Source: an uncultured Collinsella sp. (GTDB lineage: Bacteria; Actinomycetota; Coriobacteriia; Coriobacteriales; Coriobacteriaceae). From it: a DNA stretch of 5,217 nt. Under the pieces are notes generated by a model, which saw only the letters and a program-made list of their open reading frames with translations, was not told the origin of the DNA and did no database searches. The position numbers and the translations under genes are program-made. Below, one piece after another: positions 1-5,217 of the stretch. The DNA lies in assembly GCA_900554495.1 (NCBI GenBank), contig USHR01000132.1, positions 1-5,217 of the forward strand, read 5' to 3'. Every line of letters starts with the position of its first letter. Position 1 is the first letter of the stretch.

Positions 1-412
1 TGGCGCGCGTGTAGGCGCCCGAGCGAATGGTGAGGTTGGTGGCGAGCACGCCCACGCGACGCGAGCGGGTGCTGTTGATTGCCGCACGGGCACCCGGCGC
101 GATCACGCCGATCACGGGAACGTCGAGCACCTGCTGGGCCAGACGCAAGGCCGCAGCGGTCGCCGTGTTGCAGGCGATGACCATAATCTTGACGTCGTGC
201 TTCGAAAGCCAACGACCCGCCTGCAACGCAAACGAGCGCACCTCATCCTCGGTACGCGTGCCGTAGGGACAGCGCTTGGTGTCGCCAAAGTAGTAGACGG
301 ACTCGTGCGGCAGCGCCGTCGCGATGGCGCGCGCAACCGTCAGACCGCCCAAACCAGAATCGAACACGCCAATCGGGCGCGTGTCGCCTGCCGAATTCTC
401 GATATCGGACAT
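1..412 (-). CDS. murI: Glutamate racemase, N-terminal part (runs off left edge)
   Basis: Glutamate racemase interconverts L- and D-glutamate in the cytoplasm and supplies the D-Glu that MurD adds to UDP-MurNAc-L-Ala. The visible 137 codons begin MSDIENSAGD and contain the family landmarks in order: VFDSGLGGL (residues 16-24, with Asp18 of the active site), YFGDTKRCPYG (41-51), and VIACNTATAAA (78-88), where Cys81 is the first of the two catalytic cysteines. These are followed by VPVIGVIAPGA (98-108) and GVLAT (121-125). The second cysteine (GCTHYP-type motif) would lie beyond the window, so the activity of the complete protein cannot be confirmed here. The family is usually about 260-280 residues, so roughly half is present. 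The ATG at 412-410 has a GGTGA Shine-Dalgarno (417-421) four bases upstream. It begins 51 bases after the HAD gene with no terminator between them, so it is probably co-transcribed with that gene and murE. Aspartate racemases are distant relatives, but the motifs fit MurI better. Confidence 0.93.
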   Translation of the reverse strand, partial: MSDIENSAGDTRPIGVFDSGLGGLTVARAIATALPHESVYYFGDTKRCPYGTRTEDEVRSFALQAGRWLSKHDVKIMVIACNTATAAALRLAQQVLDVPVIGVIAPGARAAINSTRSRRVGVLATNLTIRSGAYTRA

Positions 413-416
413 TACC

Positions 417-421
417 TCACC
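417..421 (-). promoter_or_regulatory. Ribosome binding site of murI
   Basis: GGTGA on the minus strand matches the 3' half of the AAGGAGGTGA consensus and is followed by four bases and then the murI ATG. It supports the ATG at 412-410 as the start. Confidence 0.6.
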
Positions 422-455
422 AGTCTCTCTCGAAAAGACATGTCCAAGTGCGGCG

Positions 456-478
456 GCGGCGCGCTACGAACGCGCCGC
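456..478 (-). other. GC-only hairpin spanning the HAD gene stop codon
   Basis: On the minus strand GCGGCGCG (478-471) and CGCGCCGC (463-456) form a perfect 8-bp all-GC stem. The 7-base loop TTCGTAG (470-464) holds the TAG stop codon of the HAD gene. No U-tract follows directly, so it is not a standard intrinsic terminator, and murI starts only 44 bases beyond the stem. It could affect termination of translation, mRNA stability or processing. It could also be a by-product of GC-rich sequence. The pairing is seen directly; the role is unknown. Confidence 0.45.
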
Positions 479-1375
479 GACCAGCAGCTCTGCCGTCGCC
501 GCCCAACCGTCGACAATTTTGCCTCGCGTAACGAAAGCATTCTCGCAAGCAGCCAGGAACTCGGGCGCGCCGGCGCTCGTCAGGCCATTCTCGACCAAGC
601 AGAACGTGCCCACGTGATCGGCCATGTAGAAGTCGGACTCGGAGTCGCCGAGCGCGAGTGTCTCCTCGCGCTCGATCCCCAGGTGCTCGCAGAAGCGCGC
701 AATGGCGACGCCTTTGTTGAGGCCCGCGGGGTTGATATTGAATGCGCGACCGTCCTCGACGCGATCGAGCTCGAGCGTCGTCGGCTTGGACAGATGCGTC
801 AGATGGCCGTTGCAAGCCCAGATCAGACCGCAGCCGGCCTCGTCCAGGATGGCCTGAACCTCATCGTCGGGCACATCGCCGCGCATGCCGACGGTGACCT
901 CACGGTACTTGTAGCCGGTCGACATGTCGTTGTGATACTCGATCTTGTGCGGCCAGCGGGCGAGGATCTTCTCGCACACGCCGGTCTGCTCGATCACCTG
1001 GTGCGGCGTGAGGCCGCAAGAGGGGTCGTAGGGCATGTCGCCGGTCAGATACTCCCAATCGTTGGCTTTGAGGTCGTACATGACCAGGCCGCCCATCTCG
1101 CCGATGTAGGAGTTGAGGCCGAGCACGCGCGCGTCCTCGTGGATCATGGTACGGTTGCGGCCCGAGGTGGGAACCACCTGAATACCAGCGCGAGCGAGCG
1201 CCACGACGGCCTCGACGAGTTTGGTCGAGGGGTTGCCGTCGTTGTCGCGTAGCACGCACGAGCCGGGTGCAAGCATCGTGGCATCCAGATCGGTAAAGAC
1301 GTACTTGACCGTGGCCAAGCGCTCGCGCATCTCGCCCGAAAGCTCGGCAACGGTCGGCAGGGTATTGTGGGACAT
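464..1375 (-). CDS. HAD-superfamily phosphatase, Cof/type IIB-like, substrate unknown
   Basis: This is a predicted cytoplasmic Mg-dependent phosphohydrolase of 303 residues. All four HAD motifs are visible. Motif I is FTDLDATML (27-35), with nucleophile Asp29 and acid/base Asp31. Motif II is PTSGRN (69-74). The motif III lysine is Lys221 in LNKGVA. Motif IV is LGDSESD (242-248). The roughly 115-residue segment between motifs II and III is the place for a C2 cap, as in the Cof, sucrose-phosphate phosphatase and mannosyl-3-phosphoglycerate phosphatase groups. Motif I has Ala where most relatives have Gly (DxDGT). The reading frame extends 14 codons further upstream to an ATG at 1417-1415. That ATG has no Shine-Dalgarno, whereas the ATG at 1375-1373 has ACGGAG five bases before it, so I chose the latter. 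The gene lies between murE and murI in the same direction, which suggests a cell-wall or sugar-phosphate link, but the sequence does not name a substrate. The family is secure; the specific function is not. Confidence 0.87.
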   Translation of the reverse strand: MSHNTLPTVAELSGEMRERLATVKYVFTDLDATMLAPGSCVLRDNDGNPSTKLVEAVVALARAGIQVVPTSGRNRTMIHEDARVLGLNSYIGEMGGLVMYDLKANDWEYLTGDMPYDPSCGLTPHQVIEQTGVCEKILARWPHKIEYHNDMSTGYKYREVTVGMRGDVPDDEVQAILDEAGCGLIWACNGHLTHLSKPTTLELDRVEDGRAFNINPAGLNKGVAIARFCEHLGIEREETLALGDSESDFYMADHVGTFCLVENGLTSAGAPEFLAACENAFVTRGKIVDGWAATAELLVAARS

Positions 1376-1380
1376 GGTTA

Positions 1381-1386
1381 CTCCGT
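1381..1386 (-). promoter_or_regulatory. Ribosome binding site that sets the HAD gene start
   Basis: ACGGAG on the minus strand lies five bases before the ATG at 1375-1373. The alternative in-frame ATG 42 bases upstream (1417-1415) is preceded by a pyrimidine- and A-rich stretch without a GGAG-like core. This site therefore favours the shorter, 303-residue protein. Confidence 0.7.
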
Positions 1387-1440
1387 TTACGTAGAAGGGT
1401 TTGGACTTGGACGGCATGTTTTGATTGAGGGAACACGCTT

Positions 1441-1473
1441 ATGGCGACAGCGCACTCAGGGCGCCGCCGCCAT
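1441..1473 (-). other. 13-bp RNA hairpin just after murE, without a U-tract
   Basis: The minus-strand arms ATGGCGGCGGCGC (1473-1461) and GCGCTGTCGCCAT (1453-1441) pair along all 13 positions if two G-U wobbles are allowed, with a 7-base loop. It begins nine bases after the murE stop. The two wobble positions become A-C mismatches in a plus-strand transcript, so the fold favours RNA read in the direction of the genes. Downstream sequence (AAGCGTGTTCC) has no run of T, so it is not a canonical Rho-independent terminator. Possible roles are a partial attenuator, a 3' stability element or a processing site between murE and the HAD gene. Confidence 0.55.
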
Positions 1474-1482
1474 CATGGTTCA

Positions 1483-3045
1483 TTAGTCAAACTGGGTAAC
1501 ATCGATCAGGCGATTGGCCAACGAAAGGTCGCTCTCGATGGGCACGAACTCGTCGCCCACGTGCATGAGCTCCTCGTCACCCTTTGCCAGCAGCAAGACA
1601 ATGGTGGGAGCATCGGGGTTGACGTACTCCTCGCGCGCCGCCTTGAACGCCGCATGCACAGCGGCTTCGCGGTCGAGGATGATCTTGTTCGGCGTATCGT
1701 CGGGAACATGCTCGGCAAGCTCGCGACAGACCTTCATCGGGTCCTCGTGAGCTGGATCCTCGTTGGCAAAGATCATCAGGTCGGAATACGGTGCGGCCTC
1801 GCGCGGAAGCTGCTCGCGGCGCTCCTGCGCCTTGCCGCCGGCAGCGCCAAACAGCGCAATGACGGGGCTAGCGGGAAACGCGCGCTTCACCGACGAGAAA
1901 AGCGAACGGAACGAAAGCTGGTTGTGCGCATAGTCGACAACGCAAATCACGCGGCCGTCCTTCGACTCCACGACCTCCATACGGCCCGGCACACGCAGTT
2001 TGGAGAGGCCCTTCTTGATAGCCTCGATACCGATGCCGATCTCGCGCGCAGCGGCGATAGCGACCAGCGCGTTTTCCACGTTAAAGTCGCCCGCGATGCC
2101 CAGCAGGACCTTCTCCCCCGTCTCGGACTCGTCGGCACACAGGCCATGCAAGTTGAACTCGATGCTAAAGCCGACCATGCGTACGTCGCTTGCCCACAGG
2201 CTCGCCTCGGGATGCTCGACGCCAACGGTCACCAAGCGATCGGCCGTCGACGCTGCCTCTAGCACACGGTCAACCTCTTCGGTGCCTAGATTCACCACGG
2301 CGGTCTTTGCCTGGTCAAAGATCCTGAGTTTGCTCTCAAAATAATCCTCAAACGTGGGGTGTTCGATCGGCGAGATGTGGTCGCGGCCGATGTTGAGGAA
2401 GCACGCCACGTCAAACGGCAGATTCTCGACGCGTTGGTACTTGAGCGCCTGGCTCGAGACCTCCATGACCATGGACTGGCGACCGGACGTGCGGCAGTTG
2501 GCGATATGGCGCCAGACCTCGGGGGCCTCGGGCGTAGTATTGGTGCTCTCGTAGCACTCGATACCATCGTCGGTGTTCACCGAGCCGATCATGCCGCAGG
2601 ACTCGCCCGCCGCCTTGATGATGGACTGGAGCATAAAAGCGGCCGTGGTCTTTCCCTTGGTGCCGGTGATGCCCACGATCTTGACGTCGTGGTCAGGACG
2701 GTCGTAGACCTCCGGCGGCAGCAGGGCCATGGCCGTGCGAACACTATCAACAACCAGCATCGCAGCACCGCTCTCCTGCGCCAGCGGCTCCAGAGACTCG
2801 ACCAGCGACTCCTCGCACACAAATGCGACGGCGCCCGCATCGAGCGCCATGCTCAAAAACGCGGGCTTAAAGGCAGCACCTTTACAGAAGAACACGTCAC
2901 CTGCCGAGACCGCGCGCGAATCAAACGAGCAACCGGTCACGGCACGCTCGTCAACCTGCTCTGATGCGCGCAGCTCGCCGCACACATCGAGAAGCTTGGC
3001 AAGCGTATCGACCGTGGTCACGGTCGCGGAATCCGAATGGTGCAT
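1483..3045 (-). CDS. murE: UDP-MurNAc-tripeptide synthetase, probably L-lysine-adding
   Basis: This cytoplasmic Mur ligase adds the third-position diamino acid to UDP-MurNAc-L-Ala-D-Glu using ATP. The 520 residues match normal MurE length. The N-terminal UDP-substrate domain contains SFDSRAVSAGDVFFCKG (40-56). The central ATPase domain carries the P-loop GITGTKGKTT (125-134), STNTTPE (167-173), MEVSSQAL (194-201) and FLNIGRDHISPIEHP (216-230). Lys239 in FESKLR is at the place of the carbamylated lysine. The C-terminal domain has RVPGRMEVV (351-359), VVDYAHN (369-375) and NEDPAHEDPM (428-437). That last motif replaces the DNPR of diaminopimelate-adding MurE and resembles streptococcal and staphylococcal lysine-type enzymes, as do GTKGKTT and IEHPTFEDYF. 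I therefore infer lysine; ornithine or another diamine is possible. The late loop reads AKGDEE (487-492) rather than the usual GKG-x-E type. The ATG has an AAAGGTGA ribosome site (3049-3056) three bases upstream. The gene follows the asnB terminator, so it probably has its own promoter, and it is followed by the HAD gene and murI. Confidence 0.93.
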   Translation of the reverse strand: MHHSDSATVTTVDTLAKLLDVCGELRASEQVDERAVTGCSFDSRAVSAGDVFFCKGAAFKPAFLSMALDAGAVAFVCEESLVESLEPLAQESGAAMLVVDSVRTAMALLPPEVYDRPDHDVKIVGITGTKGKTTAAFMLQSIIKAAGESCGMIGSVNTDDGIECYESTNTTPEAPEVWRHIANCRTSGRQSMVMEVSSQALKYQRVENLPFDVACFLNIGRDHISPIEHPTFEDYFESKLRIFDQAKTAVVNLGTEEVDRVLEAASTADRLVTVGVEHPEASLWASDVRMVGFSIEFNLHGLCADESETGEKVLLGIAGDFNVENALVAIAAAREIGIGIEAIKKGLSKLRVPGRMEVVESKDGRVICVVDYAHNQLSFRSLFSSVKRAFPASPVIALFGAAGGKAQERREQLPREAAPYSDLMIFANEDPAHEDPMKVCRELAEHVPDDTPNKIILDREAAVHAAFKAAREEYVNPDAPTIVLLLAKGDEELMHVGDEFVPIESDLSLANRLIDVTQFD

Positions 3046-3107
3046 CTTTCACCTTTCTCAGCCATTTGGCAGGGACGGTTTTCATAGTAACTGAAACGTG
3101 CTCGCGC
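3046..3107 (-). promoter_or_regulatory. murE leader with a probable but weak promoter
   Basis: This 62-base stretch lies between the asnB terminator and the murE ATG, so a murE promoter should be here or overlap the terminator. It is more AT-rich than the flanking genes. The best -10 candidates are TACTAT (3089-3084) or the overlapping TATGAA. The latter has TTGCGC (3110-3105) 17 bases upstream as a poor -35. AAAGGTGA at 3049-3056 is the ribosome binding site. The location is inferred from gene layout; the boxes themselves are weak matches. Confidence 0.3.
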
Positions 3108-3132
3108 AAAAACGGCTCCCGGAGGAGCCGTT
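3108..3132 (-). terminator. Rho-independent terminator of asnB
   Basis: On the minus strand AACGGCTCC (3132-3124) and GGAGCCGTT (3119-3111) form a perfect 9-bp stem closed by a TCCG tetraloop. The 3' arm runs into five consecutive T residues (3112-3108). It lies 25 bases beyond the asnB stop codon. The plus strand has no T-run after the stem, so it terminates only leftward transcription. It separates asnB from the murE operon. Confidence 0.88.
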
Positions 3133-3157
3133 ACGCGCAGGCGTTCGTAAGCCGAGG

Positions 3158-5038
3158 CTAGGCAGCCTGAACAGAAGGCTGGCCCTCGTCGATAAAGAAG
3201 CGCTTGTACCACACTAGGAACACGAGCGGCGTATAGATCTTGCGCTGGAAATCGCCCTTGCCCGCAAAGTGCAGATCGAGCAGGTGCATAAGCTCGTCGG
3301 TATTGAAGAACTCGCTTGCCCACGGCGCGGTGAAGTACTCCTTGACATAGTCGTACCACTTTTGCTCGCGCAGCCAGTAGACAATCGGCACCGGGAAGCC
3401 CACCTTGGGACGGGTGGCCCACTCATCGGGCAACGACTTGTTGGCAGCGTGGCGGAGTACCTGTTTGTTGCCGTTCTCGTTGATGCGGTAGCGGTCGGGA
3501 ATGTGCTCGGCGAACTCCATGACTTTGCGGTCCAGGAAGGGCACGCGCAGCTCCAGCGAGTGCGCCATGCACATCTTGTCGGCCTTGAGCAGAATGTCGC
3601 CCGGGAGCCACATGTTCATGTCCAGGTACTGCTTCTTGACCAGCTCGGGCTGACCCTTCACGCGCGCATAGATGGGAGCGGCAAGCTCGAAGGCGCCATC
3701 GCCGGTGTTGTACTCGGGCTTGAGCACGCCGTCGACCTCGCGCTCCGGCCATACCAGAGCCTGTCCCAGGAACGACTTCTCGGGGATCTCGGCACCCTTG
3801 ACCAGGAAGTTATGTCCCTTGAAGTACGGCATATGCAGCGCCAGGCTACCGAGCGCGCGACGGATGGGCAGCGGCACCATCTTTTTGTACTTGCGCACCG
3901 GGACCGTGTCCTCGTAGTAGGCGTAGCCGCCAAAGAGCTCGTCGGCGCCTTCGCCCGAAAGCACGACGGTGACGTCCTTGCGGGCCATCTCGGCCAAGAA
4001 CCACAGCGGCACGGAAGACAGGTTGGACTGCGGCTCGTCCATGTGATACTGGATGTCCTCGAGCGCACCGAAGAACTCGTCGGCGGTAATCATCTTGCGA
4101 ACGTTTTCGACGCCGAGCTTATCGGAAAGCTCCTTGGCGTAGTTGGTCTCGTTGAAGTTCTTGTAGTCAAAGCCCACCGAGAAGGTCTTGTCGGGCATGA
4201 GGCAAGCGGCGATGTAGCTGGAGTCGACGCCACCGGAGAGGAACGACGCGACCTTGACGTCGGCGATGCGATGGGCCTCGACGCTCTCGTGCACGACTTC
4301 GTCCAGCTCATCGACATACTCTTCGAACGGCTTCTCGACGGCAGAGTAATCGCAATCCCAGTAGCGCTCGATGTTCATCTTGCCGGTCGGGATATCGACG
4401 GTAAAGTAGTGCGCCGGCGGCAGCTTGTAGACACCCTCGAAGAAGGTCTCCTCGGTTGCCGAATACTGCAGCGTCATGTACGGACGCAGGGCCTTTTTGT
4501 TGACCGCCTTGTGGAAGTGCGGGTAGTCCAGGAAGCTCTTGATCTCGGAACCAAAGAGCACGCCCGGAGCGCCGTCGCCCGCATCGGCCATGGGATAGTA
4601 GTAGAGCGGCTTGATGCCAAAGATGTCGCGGGCGCCAAAAAGCTTGTTCTTCTTTTTGTCCCATATGACGAAGGCGTACATACCGCGCAGGCGATCGAGA
4701 ACGGCCTCGCCCCACTCCTCGTAGCCGTGCAGGAGGCTCTCGGTGTCGGCGCCGCAGTGGAACTTGTAGCCCTTGGCCTCGAGCTCAGAACGGAGTTCTT
4801 GGAAGTTGTAGATCTCGCCGTTGAAGACAATGACGACGCTACCGTCCTCGTTGGCCATGGGTTGGGCGCCAGCCTCGGTCAGGTCGAGGATCGACAGGCG
4901 GCGGAAGCCGAGGGCAACGCGGCCGTCGATAAACTGGCCGCCCATGTCGGGACCGCGATGGACGATGCGGTCCATCATCTTGGTGAGCACCTCGGATTGG
5001 TTATCCGTCCCACCGACAAAACCGACAAAACCGCACAT
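3158..5038 (-). CDS. asnB: Asparagine synthase (glutamine-hydrolysing), AsnB type
   Basis: This is a two-domain cytoplasmic amidotransferase of 626 residues. The N-terminal Ntn glutaminase releases ammonia from glutamine, and the C-terminal synthetase adenylates a carboxylate (normally aspartate) and amidates it. Cys2 directly after Met is the glutaminase nucleophile, which fixes the start. Glutamine-site motifs follow: HRGPD (27-31), RRLSILD (46-52), FNGEIYN (72-78) and GADTES (96-101). RGMYAF (118-123) and GARDIFGIKPLYY (135-147) are typical. The synthetase domain has the pyrophosphatase loop SFLSGGVDSS (265-274), SVGFD (287-291), SGEGADELFGGY (361-372), DILLKADKMCMA (481-492), LELRVPFLD (495-503) and VGFPVPIVYW (546-555). 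Length and motifs are closer to Bacillus AsnB (about 630 residues) than to E. coli AsnB (about 550). Some members of this broader group amidate peptidoglycan carboxylates, so the true acceptor is open given the mur neighbours. AGAGGGGA (5045-5052) is a good ribosome site, and an intrinsic terminator follows, so it is probably monocistronic. Confidence 0.93.
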   Translation of the reverse strand: MCGFVGFVGGTDNQSEVLTKMMDRIVHRGPDMGGQFIDGRVALGFRRLSILDLTEAGAQPMANEDGSVVIVFNGEIYNFQELRSELEAKGYKFHCGADTESLLHGYEEWGEAVLDRLRGMYAFVIWDKKKNKLFGARDIFGIKPLYYYPMADAGDGAPGVLFGSEIKSFLDYPHFHKAVNKKALRPYMTLQYSATEETFFEGVYKLPPAHYFTVDIPTGKMNIERYWDCDYSAVEKPFEEYVDELDEVVHESVEAHRIADVKVASFLSGGVDSSYIAACLMPDKTFSVGFDYKNFNETNYAKELSDKLGVENVRKMITADEFFGALEDIQYHMDEPQSNLSSVPLWFLAEMARKDVTVVLSGEGADELFGGYAYYEDTVPVRKYKKMVPLPIRRALGSLALHMPYFKGHNFLVKGAEIPEKSFLGQALVWPEREVDGVLKPEYNTGDGAFELAAPIYARVKGQPELVKKQYLDMNMWLPGDILLKADKMCMAHSLELRVPFLDRKVMEFAEHIPDRYRINENGNKQVLRHAANKSLPDEWATRPKVGFPVPIVYWLREQKWYDYVKEYFTAPWASEFFNTDELMHLLDLHFAGKGDFQRKIYTPLVFLVWYKRFFIDEGQPSVQAA

Positions 5039-5095
5039 ATACTATCCCCTCTGCTGTTGCTGGGCATCAAATCGAATCAGTAGCTTTTGAGTATA
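5039..5095 (-). promoter_or_regulatory. asnB leader with candidate -10 box
   Basis: TATACT (5095-5090 on the minus strand) matches five of six bases of the -10 consensus. It would give a leader of about 45 bases ending in the ribosome site AGAGGGGA (5052-5045), seven bases before the ATG. No good -35 is found 16-18 bases upstream. TTGAGA lies further up but is spaced wrongly for this box. The ribosome site is well supported; the promoter is tentative. Confidence 0.35.
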
Positions 5096-5217
5096 CCCGA
5101 GGGCGTAAAGAGGGGCGGAATGTTCAGGCAATCTCAACTGAATCAGCTCCGCTGCGACACGTGGGTTGATTTCCGATCTCAGCCGAACACATTGAGCGGA
5201 TAGGCCGTTCCCGCAGT
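5096..5217. other. Right-edge sequence without a convincing gene
   Basis: This stretch is less GC-rich and less codon-biased than the genes. On the minus strand one frame is open from the edge to a TAG at 5044-5042, 57 codons, but its codons (AGA, CGA, CTA, AGG) are unlike those of the neighbours. On the plus strand there is a 27-codon frame (5120-5203). I recognise neither. I see no tRNA, T-box or terminator signature. It is most likely intergenic sequence upstream of asnB. Confidence 0.4.

Noticed and set aside
197..1252. A 351-codon plus-strand open frame opposite the HAD gene and part of murI
   Set aside because: It is in codon register with the HAD gene and explained by the same lack of TTA, CTA and TCA codons. 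The predicted protein shows no domain, and the minus-strand genes have clear catalytic motifs.
1376..1417. Upstream in-frame ATG giving a 317-residue HAD protein
   Set aside because: No Shine-Dalgarno precedes it, whereas the ATG 42 bases downstream has a well-placed ACGGAG. The extra 14 residues add no conserved feature.
1441..2262. A 273-codon plus-strand open frame opposite the 3' half of murE
   Set aside because: It is in register with murE, has no recognisable motif, and begins inside the hairpin arm downstream of murE. It is a shadow frame.
3269..5083. A 604-codon open frame on the plus strand opposite asnB
   Set aside because: Its codon boundaries coincide with those of asnB, so antisense stops would need TTA, CTA or TCA codons in asnB, which this GC-rich gene avoids. 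It has no recognisable protein motif, while asnB has every family motif. It is a codon-bias shadow.
5120..5203. A 27-codon plus-strand frame with a GAGGGG-like ribosome site, as a possible leader peptide
   Set aside because: It diverges from asnB, has no recognised sequence or attenuator-like structure after it, and purine-rich runs are common here. Too short to support.
5096..5217. Search for a T-box, riboswitch or tRNA upstream of asnB
   Set aside because: No T-box core sequence, no terminator/antiterminator pair and no cloverleaf are visible. Only short imperfect inverted repeats were found.
1..5217. Mobile elements, CRISPR repeats, phage or toxin-antitoxin genes
   Set aside because: No transposase-like frames, terminal repeats, regular spacer arrays or small paired genes were seen; the four genes account for nearly all of the window.

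Overview
The window carries four co-directional genes, all on the minus strand. In transcription order they are asnB (glutamine-hydrolysing asparagine synthase type), murE (UDP-MurNAc-tripeptide synthetase), a HAD-superfamily phosphatase, and the 5' part of murI (glutamate racemase), which runs off the left edge. The DNA is GC-rich with strong G/C preference at third codon positions, and every gene has a recognisable Shine-Dalgarno sequence. MurE resembles the Firmicutes lysine-adding enzymes rather than the diaminopimelate-adding ones. My best guess, by overall impression only, is a GC-rich Gram-positive of the Coriobacteriia (Collinsella-like). This is inference and was not checked by any search.

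Layout, read from right to left in the direction of transcription. Bases 5039-5217 are a leader with a candidate -10 box and no convincing gene. asnB occupies 5038-3158 and is followed by a clear intrinsic terminator (3108-3132). A 62-base leader precedes murE (3045-1483). Just after the murE stop lies a 13-bp RNA hairpin without a U-tract. The HAD gene (1375-464, start chosen by its ribosome binding site) comes next, and its stop codon sits in the loop of a second GC-rich hairpin. After 51 bases murI begins at 412 and continues beyond base 1.

Functionally this is a peptidoglycan-precursor neighbourhood. MurI makes D-glutamate. MurE attaches the third-position diamino acid to UDP-MurNAc-L-Ala-D-Glu. 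asnB encodes a complete class II amidotransferase that could make asparagine, or could amidate a cell-wall carboxylate as several AsnB relatives do. The HAD protein has all four catalytic motifs but no assignable substrate. asnB is probably a separate transcription unit because of the terminator. murE, the HAD gene and murI look like one operon.

I do not see a clearly new system here. The points most worth a second look are the non-DAP substrate motif of MurE, the AsnB/MurE/MurI association, the HAD gene within it, and the two U-tract-less hairpins at gene ends.
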